This document shows positions 8,666 to 17,270 of a stretch of 42,473 nucleotides of DNA, piece by piece. The notes under the pieces were generated by a model that saw nothing but the letters and a program-made list of their open reading frames with translations, made no database searches and had not been told where the DNA came from. A program made the position numbers and the translations under genes. Position 1 is the stretch's first letter. Every line of letters starts with the position of its first letter. The DNA is from an uncultured Spirochaetales bacterium (GTDB lineage: Bacteria > Spirochaetota > Spirochaetia > Sphaerochaetales > Sphaerochaetaceae), in NCBI GenBank assembly GCA_934271365.1, contig CAKQRI010000012.1:1-42473 (forward strand), given 5' to 3'.

Positions 8666-11600
8666 TCACTTGATTGGCTTCAGAGCCTTGTCGAGCTTCT
8701 GATAGTTCACCTTCACACCATCATCAAGATCGAATGTCAGATGCTGGATTGCAAGAGGATAGAGAACATTCATCTCATAGGCATTGAGATCCTTGTCTAT
8801 GTTCTCATATTCGACTTTCTTCTTGGTCTCTCCCGCATCCTCAGCAAGCTTGATCTGAAGCCGGATCTTATCCCTGAACTGTCTCAGGTAATCCAGCACG
8901 ACATTGGCTGTATTCTCATTATAGCGATGCATATATACCAATGCCTGGAAATATCCTTTTGGAGATGAGAACATCCAGTAGATCGGCCTCTTCTGATAAG
9001 TCTTCAGATGATCCTTGTAGAAGTCCTTATAGAAGTATTCTCTGATGGACTTTCCAAGAGCATTCTCAATGAACTTGAGATTCTCATTGAGGCTATCATG
9101 ACCAAATGCTTTTTCAACAAACTTGATGAAATAAGTCTCAGCATCGTTCTTGAACCAGGAGTCTCCAAGGACTGGAATGACATTATCTGCATCTGGAACA
9201 AAGCCAAAGTAGGAGGAGATATCAAAATTGCCACCCGCAAAGGCAAGACCAGGACGAGAAGCATCATAGCGTCCGAACATACAACCAACTACATAGGAAA
9301 TGAATGACTTAATCACATCTTCTTTGGTAAGTGCATACTGCCCTTTCTTCATGGACTCGGGAATCTCTGACTTTGAATCAAAGATTCTATGCACAGACAC
9401 CATCGAATCATCTTCTTCCGGAGTAAGCTCATCCTGAAGGCCATAGATATATATGAAGATTCTGTTCAGCTCTTCCTCATTCTTCTTGAGATGGAAGAAT
9501 GCCTTATTAGCCCAGTCTTTATAGCGGAGATATGCAAACTCAATAGGACTCCATGCTGTTCTTGATCCATCAATTTCATTCTTGAAGATTCTGGCATACT
9601 CATCATCCCCAAGATATTCCTGAAGCTCATGATCATCATCAAATGCGAAGCCTTCAGTCTCAATGATGTTCTTATCAAGAAGAGGGTGAATGGAGAAATC
9701 CCAAGAGGTTTCGAAGGAATCCCAGTCTTTCTGAGAAATTGATATGCAATTTAATGACATTGAATCAACAGTATTTTTATCTTTAATAATAATTGGAATC
9801 CTTGCAATATCTCCTGATTGTAGAGTCAAGGTAGGATTTAGAACTTGCGCAATGTAATTTGTAATTTTGGAATTGAAAAATGCGAGCAAATAGCCAATGT
9901 TATCTTTCGGGAAGCATACACCTGCAGCACTTTCAAAAAAGAAGCCTTCCTCCATGCTTCGGAACGAAGAATTGGAAGAAGTTATTCTTGACCATGTAAT
10001 ACCTTTATCAAACAAGTAATCTGCATTTCTTATTGTTGCTCGTCCTGTTGATTTGATTGCAGCGCCATTATTTGTCCAATTAATCTTCCAGAGATTATTG
10101 CCATACCACTTCCTATAATCACCCCCCTTTTGGCAAGGACGCCAATCGACACAAGAGCATTTTGTAATTTCGAACCACATTCGTAGGAATGTATCATTAT
10201 CTCCAATTGTCGAACCTTGGCATGGTTTTGCAATTTTATCTGCATTGGGAAATGCCTTAAATAAATTTCGAAGCTCAGAACTAATCCAATACGCAATAGG
10301 ACTTCCTGGAATCTTCTCAAACTGATCTGCTGATACCTCGAAGTAATACCCACAATCATGATTTAAGATTGCTTCAAGAACCTTTTTGTCCTGTACTTCC
10401 ATTCCCCCTGTAAATTCAGTAAGACGGAAATAAACGCCTCTATTAATCTCATACGTATTTTTAAGTGTGAAAATGCACAGAGGCACAGTAGCATCTGCGA
10501 ATGCAGAATATTCAAGCTGAGCAAGAGATGTGATTGTTTTTTTCTCAATAAAGGTTCTTCTAAGATTCTCATATGAAGAAATGAACATCCAAACATATGG
10601 GGACATGAAGCCAAGATAACCTTTTGCTTCTGCAAGATTGCAACATCTTATGAAGAAAGCAGAGAACAAATCATATTTGTACTCTTTGAAGTTTCCTTCA
10701 ATGTACGTTTTCAAATCAGTTCCCATATGCGAGTTGCCCATATAAGGCGGATTAGTAATAACAACATGATACTTCTTTTGCAGATATTCAGCCTGATCTA
10801 GGACTGTCTTTACTCTTTCTATGAGCATGTTCTCATCGGAGAACATGTCACTTGAGTTCGGATTTGTCTTTAGAGTGCTTTTTAGGAAAGCTATGTTTGA
10901 TATCGATGGCGTGATGAGAGATCCGAGGATGTCTGCATTCTCGAAGTCCTTCATCAGATCCATAATTGTGAGAGATGGATTCTCAAAGAGGTTAATGACG
11001 TTTGGAAGTTCTTCCTTGTCGAATACGACCTTCTGAAGAATGCAGATGTTTGGTGTGATTCCTTTTCTCAGTATTCTTCTGCTTCTCTCTCTTGCCTTCA
11101 TCATGAGGGCAAAGTAGGCAAGCTGGCCTGCACGCTTGTCAATTTCAATGCCATAGAGATTGTCCTCGATGATGTGCTTTACTGCATCATTGTCCGTGTA
11201 TCCACATTCTGTATAGATGTCGAAAAGGAGATCGAAGGCATATGTAAGCATATGTCCAGATCCGCAGCAAGGATCGAGCACCTTGATTTCCTCTGGGCTC
11301 TCAAGTCTGATGAAGTCTGTTTCCTTGTCGGTTGGTTCAATGTAGTACTTCATCCTGATCTTAAGATTCGATTCAGGATGATTTAACATCCAGAGACGGC
11401 CGAGGGAATTCTCGACAAGGTAGCGGACTATCCACTCGGGGGTGAAGAGCTGGGTTGCAGCTGGAATCTCATCCTTACCTGCCTTCTTTCCTTTCTTGAA
11501 GGATGCAAAGACTTCATCCTTTTTCTCTGATATGTAGTACTGATAGAGCCATCCGATAATCTCGACAGATTTCGTATCATCCTCGCTGATGGCATTCACT

Positions 11601-12157
11601 GTCTTTGTTATGATGGACTCTGAAGAGAGCAGATCATCCGGGAGAAGCAGGTCTGTGTAGTCTTCAATCTTCTCAAATAGCAGTGGAAGACTGTTGTTGA
11701 GATGATTGCATGAAGCGACAAGAAGGATACGATAGATTTCTGCCTGTGGATTATTCGATGTTATTGAGCCGTCAACAAGGCCACGGATCTTTTCCTGATC
11801 TTTCGTGCTTGTGACTACATCTTCATCGATGATTCCGGAGAGCGCTTCGGAAAGAATTTCAGGAAGTGTTTTTCCCTCAGAGGGAGAGACTATCAGCGTG
11901 GCATTGTAGCCGGATGCATCCATAAAACGGAGAGCTGAGATTCTGTTGAACCAGGTATATGAGACCTCTTCGACAAGGGCATTCTCATCCCCCTTGAGTT
12001 CTTCAAGATGCTTGTTAAGTGCATTCACTGCATTTCTGTTCTCAATGAGATCAATTGAGGCATCACCTTTCTGAATCAGGTTGAGCCTGGCTCTTACTTC
12101 CTTCTGGAGTTGTATTCTTGCTTCCTGTGCAAATCGTTCAAGTGCGCTTCCCTTCAT
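8666..12157 (-). CDS. pglX: BREX adenine-specific DNA methyltransferase PglX
   Basis: PglX is the modification enzyme of BREX; it methylates adenine at a non-palindromic site to mark self DNA. The 1163-residue product shows SAM-binding motif I DPCCGSGH starting at Asp295 and catalytic motif IV NPPY at residues 469-472. An N-terminal helical region precedes them; the long C-terminal half would contain target recognition. The ATG at 12157 follows the brxC stop after one base. The segment at about 9730-10740, residues about 474-809, is much more AT-rich than the rest of the gene and coincides with the expected specificity region, which suggests exchange of this part. Frame and length are intact. 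Confidence 0.94.
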   Translation of the reverse strand: MKGSALERFAQEARIQLQKEVRARLNLIQKGDASIDLIENRNAVNALNKHLEELKGDENALVEEVSYTWFNRISALRFMDASGYNATLIVSPSEGKTLPEILSEALSGIIDEDVVTSTKDQEKIRGLVDGSITSNNPQAEIYRILLVASCNHLNNSLPLLFEKIEDYTDLLLPDDLLSSESIITKTVNAISEDDTKSVEIIGWLYQYYISEKKDEVFASFKKGKKAGKDEIPAATQLFTPEWIVRYLVENSLGRLWMLNHPESNLKIRMKYYIEPTDKETDFIRLESPEEIKVLDPCCGSGHMLTYAFDLLFDIYTECGYTDNDAVKHIIEDNLYGIEIDKRAGQLAYFALMMKARERSRRILRKGITPNICILQKVVFDKEELPNVINLFENPSLTIMDLMKDFENADILGSLITPSISNIAFLKSTLKTNPNSSDMFSDENMLIERVKTVLDQAEYLQKKYHVVITNPPYMGNSHMGTDLKTYIEGNFKEYKYDLFSAFFIRCCNLAEAKGYLGFMSPYVWMFISSYENLRRTFIEKKTITSLAQLEYSAFADATVPLCIFTLKNTYEINRGVYFRLTEFTGGMEVQDKKVLEAILNHDCGYYFEVSADQFEKIPGSPIAYWISSELRNLFKAFPNADKIAKPCQGSTIGDNDTFLRMWFEITKCSCVDWRPCQKGGDYRKWYGNNLWKINWTNNGAAIKSTGRATIRNADYLFDKGITWSRITSSNSSFRSMEEGFFFESAAGVCFPKDNIGYLLAFFNSKITNYIAQVLNPTLTLQSGDIARIPIIIKDKNTVDSMSLNCISISQKDWDSFETSWDFSIHPLLDKNIIETEGFAFDDDHELQEYLGDDEYARIFKNEIDGSRTAWSPIEFAYLRYKDWANKAFFHLKKNEEELNRIFIYIYGLQDELTPEEDDSMVSVHRIFDSKSEIPESMKKGQYALTKEDVIKSFISYVVGCMFGRYDASRPGLAFAGGNFDISSYFGFVPDADNVIPVLGDSWFKNDAETYFIKFVEKAFGHDSLNENLKFIENALGKSIREYFYKDFYKDHLKTYQKRPIYWMFSSPKGYFQALVYMHRYNENTANVVLDYLRQFRDKIRLQIKLAEDAGETKKKVEYENIDKDLNAYEMNVLYPLAIQHLTFDLDDGVKVNYQKLDKALKPIK
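9730..10740. other. AT-rich segment inside pglX covering the presumed specificity region
   Basis: Hand counts of seven 60-base lines inside this stretch give about 37 percent GC, against about 50 percent in four lines of pglX on either side. The segment starts just downstream of the NPPY motif and ends before the C-terminal domain. The borders are approximate because I judged them by eye. Confidence 0.5.
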
Positions 12158-12158
12158 C

Positions 12159-15100
12159 TTATTCCACCGTATATCCTTCGTTGATTCTGTCCATCATTTC
12201 CTTCTTCAACTTCTCAATGAAAGCAGCGACATCATCGGCCGTCTTAATCGGAGTTGAGACATGAGAAGCCTGGATTGATGAAAGTCTGATGATCTTCTTC
12301 TCATGGGCTTTCTCCTTACCTTCTTCAAGAAGGGCCTCTATCTCACGCTTCGTATCCTTAATGGCGAATGTATTTATGTTATTAAGCTTATCAAGAGAAG
12401 AAATTGCTGCTATCTTTGTCTTTGCAACTGATACCAGTTCGCTGATATGTCTCTTCTGATCTTCACCAAGCAAACGATAGGCTGTCTCTTTATGGACAGA
12501 TTCTGCATACTTCTCAAAATCATCAAAAGCATCATCCTTTGCCTTTGTCACAAGCTGTGAGATGCTGAGCTTGAGTGCACTGACATATTTATCGAGTTCA
12601 CTGAGTGATGAGTTGCTGTAAAGATTCTTATCATTCAGGATGGAAATAATCTTGTTCCAGGATACAGTATCAATCTGATCTTTTATACTCTCATTACGTT
12701 TGATTAGGCGTTCAGCATTCTCATACTTCTCAATGTTCTCCTTTCTGCTTGTGAATGCGAGGAATTTGTCAAAATACTCATCTTTTGCATCAAGAATCTC
12801 ATCGCTTATATCTTTGAATTCGTCGGAGAAGAACCAAAGGTAATCCTGCCCTACAGCATTCTGGAGAATTGTCAGCTTATCTTTTATTGTCTCTGTGAAC
12901 GGATAGCGGAGGGAATAGGCCTTGTCTCTTACAGCATCATAGACTTCCTTGATTGCCTTTGCTGCCATTCCTGCAGTGTTCTTTGCATCGTCATAAGAAC
13001 ACTGCAGATTGGTGAAGTCAAAAATGAAGTTCTTGAGCTCCTTGATCTTCTTTGGATCTATGTCCTGGCAGAGTTCGATTACGGTCTGTCCATACTGAGA
13101 AGATGAGAACAGGAAACCTTTCAGGGTAGCAGGATTGTCGACGACCTTGCCATCCTTCTTGATGTTGATGAGGCTCTTCCTCATAAGAAGAATGAGGTTG
13201 TAGATCAGTGCGGTCTCCGGCCATCCATATGGCTTCTTCCTGAACTTTTCAAGAAGGGATGAAACGGTTGTAGTAATCCTTTCCTTGTCAATCCTCAGCT
13301 GATTTAGAATCTGGGTCTCTGCTTCTGAGGCCGTCTCCTTAAAGAGCTCAGAATCAACATTCTTGTCGATGAGTCCTCTTGCATTCATCTCGCCAGATGA
13401 TTCCTTAGTGATCATCTTCAGGTTCGGATAGACCTTCTTGATGAGTATCTGGAAAGCCCTCTCAACACGTGCATCAATCCGTGATGATGCTATCACATCA
13501 AGAACTGTACCGGAGACGTAGAACTCCGCCTCGCTCATCATGTCCCGTACTGTATTTTCAATCTCTTCACGCCTTGTCGTGTTCCTTTCACCTTTGGCTT
13601 TGAGGACTTTCTCCCTGTCTTCAGAGACAGTCATTCCTGCATTATTCTTCACATACTGCTTGGTCTTCAGGTAGAGGAGAAGATCATCTGCTAGTCTCTT
13701 GTCGGGCTTTAAAAGCATCACAAGCTCCGTGTTGTCCGAAGATGTAAGAGTGTCACTGTACTGCGGATACGAATCGCTGCCGCTGAACGGAGTGAGGATA
13801 TTGATACTGAGCTCAGCATTCCTTGAGACAACAGTTTCTCCGTCTATCTTTCTTGTGAACTGATAGCTTGTGAGATTTCTTTCATCTTGAGCCTTTGTAA
13901 CTCCGGAGAGGATGTTGTCATAGATGATTGCCTTGACCTCATCAGTGAGATCCTTCGGAGGAACATAGGTCTGCTTTATCTCCTCCTCGACATCCTTCTC
14001 CTCGTTTGTGAGGAAGTCGTACTGGTCACCATTGCGCTGGATATAGGTTTCCTTCGTGAGCCTGTTAAGAGCCTCTTCTGTCTTCTCGACAAGCTCTGCC
14101 GGGTTGTCATTGAAGCTTGTAAGTAAGAGTACACTGAGATTGTGTGCTGTTGGCTTGAATTCTCTCTGGAGATATTTCACGAGAAGGAGTGCCTTCAGGA
14201 CTCTGATTGCAAACAGGTTGTCAACAATGTTGTTCTCGGCAAGATCTATCGATCTCTTGAAGTTTTCTTTCAGGAGATCCTTCAGCCCGTCATACATCAC
14301 GTCATAAGGAATGAGAGATGTTCCGACATTTGAGTCTTCTCTTTCAGCAAAATCCCTGAGAACCTTGTGGAATACATCAAGCATGGATCTCGCTCCAGTT
14401 GAGGTGTATTCGCCTGGGAAGGCATTGTGCAGTGAGAGGGTTTCGAGTGTAGTCTTGAACATGTCGAATTGGTATGTGACAAACGGATATGTCGTGACAA
14501 ACTCATCCTTGTCCCTGTAGTCCCTGTATTTCTTTGGGCCGTTCACAAACTGGAAGAGCGTATTGAAGTTCTCCTTCTGGATCTCATATGCAGATCCGAC
14601 AATCTTCTTGCCTTCCTCGTTCTTCTCAAGGAGTCTCTTCTGGATGACTTCATTGACGTTGGCATTGGACAGGGACATCTTCACATAGAATCTGCCCATG
14701 ATCTTGCTGATGTCGGTCTTGTCCTGCTTATCGAGGTTCTTCACGAACTTTTCAAGCTCATCCTGGCTTGTGACCATGACCCAGGATCTGTTTCCTGTGA
14801 CAGAGCTGAGGCTTGTTGCAATCTCCTGGAGATCGACCATGAGACGGCTGGATCTTGCGACGAACTGGCCGACTTCATCAACAAAGAAGTTGAGACGGAA
14901 GTCCGGGCCTTTTGAGTCCATGTACTCCTTCACCTGTACGGCAAAGTCATGAATGCTGATCTCAGCTTCATAACTGTCGAGAAGATCCTGATCTTCAGCA
15001 TTCCCGGTGACTTCAGCAAATGCCTTGATTATGTGTCTGTTGTTGATGTTCGGTTTCTTTCTCGCCTCTTCCCATACCTTTCCTGAAACCTTGTTGAAGA

Positions 15101-15635
15101 CTTCCTTGAACTTCTCAAAGAGTCCTTCCTTATCGAGTTCCATCTCAAAGGCAGCTATCTTCGGATTGATTCCATAGTAGCCGCAGTGTTCGTAGAATTT
15201 CCTCTGGAAGATATGGAGAATAGGTTCCGACTTATCGTTCTGGTTGTACTGGACGATATTGAAAAGGATGCTCTCTGATGGAATGCCAGCAGCCTTTCTC
15301 ATCTGCCCAAGAAGCATCGGATTATCATTGAGCTTATTGTCGAAGTACGAGACTGCTTTCTTCCCGTCGATATCGTTGTTTGCAATGAGGTATGAGAGGA
15401 TTTTCAGCAGGTGTGATTTACCACAGCCGAAGAAACCTGAAATCCAGACTCCGTTGTAGACAGGGTTATGCTCATTGTATTTCTCGAAGAAGCCATCAAG
15501 GCAATTTGCGACTTCATTCGTGATTACGTATTCGCTGAACTCCTCTCCAAGAGTAGACTGGCTGTCTGTGTTGATAACTCCATTTATGTCTCTTGCAATC
15601 TGATTGGTGAAGATGGACTCGAATTTAAGTGACAT
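12159..15635 (-). CDS. brxC: BREX P-loop ATPase BrxC
   Basis: The 1158-residue protein has an N-terminal P-loop, SGFFGCGKSHLL, with Lys73, then a long mostly helical body with coiled-coil-like stretches near the C-terminus. BrxC is the large ATPase of BREX and is required for both methylation and exclusion; it is related to PglY of the Pgl system. I prefer the ATG at 15633-15635: it shares its A with the brxB stop (TGATG) and has GGAGG seven bases upstream; a GTG one codon earlier is possible. The gene is followed by pglX after one base. Length is normal for the family and no frame damage is visible. Confidence 0.94.
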   Translation of the reverse strand: MSLKFESIFTNQIARDINGVINTDSQSTLGEEFSEYVITNEVANCLDGFFEKYNEHNPVYNGVWISGFFGCGKSHLLKILSYLIANNDIDGKKAVSYFDNKLNDNPMLLGQMRKAAGIPSESILFNIVQYNQNDKSEPILHIFQRKFYEHCGYYGINPKIAAFEMELDKEGLFEKFKEVFNKVSGKVWEEARKKPNINNRHIIKAFAEVTGNAEDQDLLDSYEAEISIHDFAVQVKEYMDSKGPDFRLNFFVDEVGQFVARSSRLMVDLQEIATSLSSVTGNRSWVMVTSQDELEKFVKNLDKQDKTDISKIMGRFYVKMSLSNANVNEVIQKRLLEKNEEGKKIVGSAYEIQKENFNTLFQFVNGPKKYRDYRDKDEFVTTYPFVTYQFDMFKTTLETLSLHNAFPGEYTSTGARSMLDVFHKVLRDFAEREDSNVGTSLIPYDVMYDGLKDLLKENFKRSIDLAENNIVDNLFAIRVLKALLLVKYLQREFKPTAHNLSVLLLTSFNDNPAELVEKTEEALNRLTKETYIQRNGDQYDFLTNEEKDVEEEIKQTYVPPKDLTDEVKAIIYDNILSGVTKAQDERNLTSYQFTRKIDGETVVSRNAELSINILTPFSGSDSYPQYSDTLTSSDNTELVMLLKPDKRLADDLLLYLKTKQYVKNNAGMTVSEDREKVLKAKGERNTTRREEIENTVRDMMSEAEFYVSGTVLDVIASSRIDARVERAFQILIKKVYPNLKMITKESSGEMNARGLIDKNVDSELFKETASEAETQILNQLRIDKERITTTVSSLLEKFRKKPYGWPETALIYNLILLMRKSLINIKKDGKVVDNPATLKGFLFSSSQYGQTVIELCQDIDPKKIKELKNFIFDFTNLQCSYDDAKNTAGMAAKAIKEVYDAVRDKAYSLRYPFTETIKDKLTILQNAVGQDYLWFFSDEFKDISDEILDAKDEYFDKFLAFTSRKENIEKYENAERLIKRNESIKDQIDTVSWNKIISILNDKNLYSNSSLSELDKYVSALKLSISQLVTKAKDDAFDDFEKYAESVHKETAYRLLGEDQKRHISELVSVAKTKIAAISSLDKLNNINTFAIKDTKREIEALLEEGKEKAHEKKIIRLSSIQASHVSTPIKTADDVAAFIEKLKKEMMDRINEGYTVE

Positions 15636-16237
15636 CACCGAACCTCCGTGAATATGTTGAATGCTCTGTAGTAGTTCTTGTGTTCAAGCTTTCCGAAAAG
15701 CTGCAAAGCTGAACTGCCTGTGACCTTATCGTAATTTCCTGGATAGAAGACGACTATCGGGACAAGTCTTTTGAGCAGTGGTGGCAGCTTCTCAAGAAGC
15801 GTATGAATTCTGATGAAAGGATAAGCCTCCCCGATACCATTCATGAGAACAAGATCAGGAGCACTGTCATTGATCATCGATGCAACCTTCGGGGCAAACT
15901 CTGTATCGTTGTCGAGCACACCTTCGAAGTCCTCCATGATACTCTTATGTGTCAAAGATGGCTCTTCCAGATAATCTTCAAAGTCACCAGACTCCTTGAG
16001 CATTTCAATCATAATCTCATACACATTAATTTTGAGAACTTTCCGTCCTTTCCTAATTAAAGTCTTTGCAAGATTTTCCAGCATGTCGTTGTATGAGCTG
16101 ACATCTTCTGGAGGAAATGCACAGATGTAATTGGGAATCTCAGCTCCGACATATTTCTTCTGAATGAATTTATCATCATCAAGAAGATCAAGAAGAAAGG
16201 CATATCTTTCGTTATAGGACATTTCCTTACTGCTCAT
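15635..16237 (-). CDS. brxB: BREX protein BrxB (DUF1788 family)
   Basis: The 200-residue protein matches the BrxB/DUF1788 pattern: an N-terminal FLLDLLDDDKF segment, a central ILKINVYEI-like strand (residues about 85-95), PDLVLMNGIGEAYPFIRIHTLLEKL and a C-terminal VPIVVFYPGNYD strand followed by F-G. BrxB is needed for BREX methylation and defence but its biochemistry is poorly known. The ATG at 16235-16237 is chosen because GGAGG lies six bases upstream and it overlaps the brxA stop in an ATGA; the ATG at 16258 would place the ribosome site inside the gene. It overlaps brxC by one base. Confidence 0.92.
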   Translation of the reverse strand: MSSKEMSYNERYAFLLDLLDDDKFIQKKYVGAEIPNYICAFPPEDVSSYNDMLENLAKTLIRKGRKVLKINVYEIMIEMLKESGDFEDYLEEPSLTHKSIMEDFEGVLDNDTEFAPKVASMINDSAPDLVLMNGIGEAYPFIRIHTLLEKLPPLLKRLVPIVVFYPGNYDKVTGSSALQLFGKLEHKNYYRAFNIFTEVR

Positions 16238-16704
16238 CTGGAACCTCCGGCAATACATGGAAAGAATCTCATATCAGATCCGATTGCTGCGACTGTTTCC
16301 TTCGCAAGCATGGCTTCCTTCAGCTCGTTTGACGATGAAAGATATCCAAGGCTCTTAAGATTTCCGAATAATACGGATTTTGCCTTTAACCGTGAGGCCT
16401 TCCCGATGTTTTCTATTTCCTGATGCTCACAGCTTTCCCTTGAGAGGAATTCATTCCATTCTCCTGGGGATAGATGAAAATCATGCTGTATGAATTTCTG
16501 ATTGATTACTGTGTCTGCAAACTTACCAATCAGAGGATATGTCCTGCAGAATGCAAGCCACATCATTGCACGCTGCGTATCTGCATTCTGAGAAGCAAGC
16601 AATTCAAGTTCCCTATCACCAAGAGCCCGGAGAAGCTTCATTGTATATGCAAGATATCTTGCAGCCGAGGCTGTTTTCTCAATCTTCATGAGATTGTTTT
16701 CCAT
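16234..16704 (-). CDS. brxA: BREX protein BrxA (DUF1819 family), N-terminally truncated
   Basis: The readable frame gives 156 residues against roughly 200 in the family. The C-terminal two thirds fit BrxA: a helix with RLKAKSVLFGNLKSLGYL and an end with DMRFFP. The ATG at 16704 has GGAAGGAGG just upstream, close to the limit of useful spacing. Upstream of it, the same frame carries conserved-looking BrxA sequence (RYLETKDWEPCRKEAMENNL) without a normal start codon before a TAA. A good start with matching N-terminal sequence (MNDKLSLPTISG at 16790) lies in another frame. I infer a small deletion or frameshift that removed part of the N-terminal winged-helix region. BrxA is a small DNA-binding BREX protein; whether the truncated form works cannot be told. 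Confidence 0.8.
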   Translation of the reverse strand: MENNLMKIEKTASAARYLAYTMKLLRALGDRELELLASQNADTQRAMMWLAFCRTYPLIGKFADTVINQKFIQHDFHLSPGEWNEFLSRESCEHQEIENIGKASRLKAKSVLFGNLKSLGYLSSSNELKEAMLAKETVAAIGSDMRFFPCIAGGSR

Positions 16705-16790
16705 AGCCTCCTTCCGGCATGGCTCCCAGTCTTTTGTTTCAAGGTATCGTTTTGTCCGGATATGGTTGGCAATGAGAGTTTATCATTCAT
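16686..16790 (-). pseudogene. brxA: Displaced 5' end of brxA
   Basis: An ATG at 16788-16790 overlaps the stop of the HTH gene (ATGA) and has AGAGG eight bases upstream, the same coupling used between the other genes here. It opens a frame of 34 codons whose first twelve residues, MNDKLSLPTISG, look like a BrxA N-terminus. After this the frame reads as unrelated sequence, while the brxA-like sequence continues in the frame of the 16704 start. The switch point is around 16744-16756. Confidence 0.5.
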
Positions 16791-16990
16791 TCATCAGTCC
16801 TCTGTTTCTTGAATGTCTTCAATCTTCTGTCTTCAGGCTTTTCTGTCTTTGTCGGGATAAGCCAGAGATTGCCTTTTTTTACAGCATCCGGAATCAGATT
16901 CCGGTCGCAATAGTGGATGACCATCCTGACGGTAACCCCCCAACGCTCCGCCATTTCCTTGGCTGTTGAATAATCGTCAATCGAAAGCAT
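16787..16990 (-). CDS. Small HTH (excisionase/MerR-like) DNA-binding protein heading the BREX operon
   Basis: The 67-residue protein, read from the ATG at 16988-16990, has a helix-turn-helix followed by a wing: YSTAKEMAERWGVTVRMVIHY, then a CDRNLIPDAVKKGNLWLIP motif and a charged tail. Proteins of this type bind DNA as small regulators, or as excisionases in mobile elements. Homologues usually begin at this Met; a TTG at 17044 would add 18 residues but has no usable ribosome site. No Shine-Dalgarno precedes the 16990 ATG either. A promoter-like sequence ends six bases before it, so the mRNA may be leaderless. Its stop overlaps the original brxA start, so it is likely the first gene of the BREX-Thoeris unit and could be its autoregulator. 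Confidence 0.7.
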   Translation of the reverse strand: MLSIDDYSTAKEMAERWGVTVRMVIHYCDRNLIPDAVKKGNLWLIPTKTEKPEDRRLKTFKKQRTDE

Positions 16991-16996
16991 ATTGAT

Positions 16997-17025
16997 AGTG
17001 TATTTCTTGTTTAGGAAATTTTCAA
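16997..17025 (-). promoter_or_regulatory. Candidate promoter of the BREX-Thoeris operon
   Basis: On the minus strand, TTGAAA (17020-17025) and TACACT (16997-17002) are separated by 17 bases. The -10 hexamer ends six bases before the ATG of the HTH gene, placing transcription start at about the first codon. It is the best match in the short space between the tRNA-Phe terminator and the operon. AT-rich DNA gives chance matches, so confidence is moderate. Confidence 0.45.
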
Positions 17026-17055
17026 CGAAAATGTAACGTCTCAAACCTTAGATGG

Positions 17056-17085
17056 AATAAAAAACTCCTTACATCGTAAGGAGTT
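17056..17085 (-). terminator. Rho-independent terminator of tRNA-Phe
   Basis: A perfect ten-base stem (AACTCCTTAC and GTAAGGAGTT at 17063-17072 and 17076-17085) with a three-base loop is followed on the minus strand by a run of six T. It lies 17 bases past the 3' end of tRNA-Phe and insulates the defence operon from the tRNA transcript. Confidence 0.85.
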
Positions 17086-17101
17086 AAAATTAATGGTTTA
17101 A

Positions 17102-17174
17102 TGCCGCCTCCAGGAATCGAACCAGGGACACAAGGATTTTCAGTCCTTTGCTCTACCTACTGAGCTAAAGCGGC
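17102..17174 (-). tRNA. tRNA-Phe (GAA)
   Basis: The minus strand folds as a standard 73-base tRNA. A seven-pair acceptor stem starts GCCGCTT. The D-arm carries AGCTCAGTAGGTAGAGC. The anticodon loop has GAA (phenylalanine), and a T-arm with TTCGATT is closed by CCTGG/CCAGG. The discriminator is A and CCA is not encoded. Confidence 0.95.
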
Positions 17175-17194
17175 ATTGCTGACGCAACAATGAG

Positions 17195-17224
17195 AATTTA
17201 GCAGTTTTCGCAGTTCTTTGTCAA
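17195..17224 (-). promoter_or_regulatory. Candidate tRNA-Phe promoter
   Basis: On the minus strand a perfect TTGACA (17219-17224) is followed after 18 bases by TAAATT (17195-17200), about 20 bases upstream of the tRNA 5' end. Confidence 0.55.
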
Positions 17225-17270
17225 CAGGTTTCTACACCAAATGTAAAATTAGTTACAATGACTTATTTAG

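Noticed and set aside
8471..8968. A 165-codon plus-strand open frame across the pglX/AlbA junction.
   Set aside because: It is antisense to two real genes and its sequence shows no recognisable domain.
14469..14915. A 148-codon plus-strand open frame inside brxC.
   Set aside because: It lies wholly antisense to a well-supported gene, has no family-like motifs and no ribosome site; it is a shadow of brxC codon usage.
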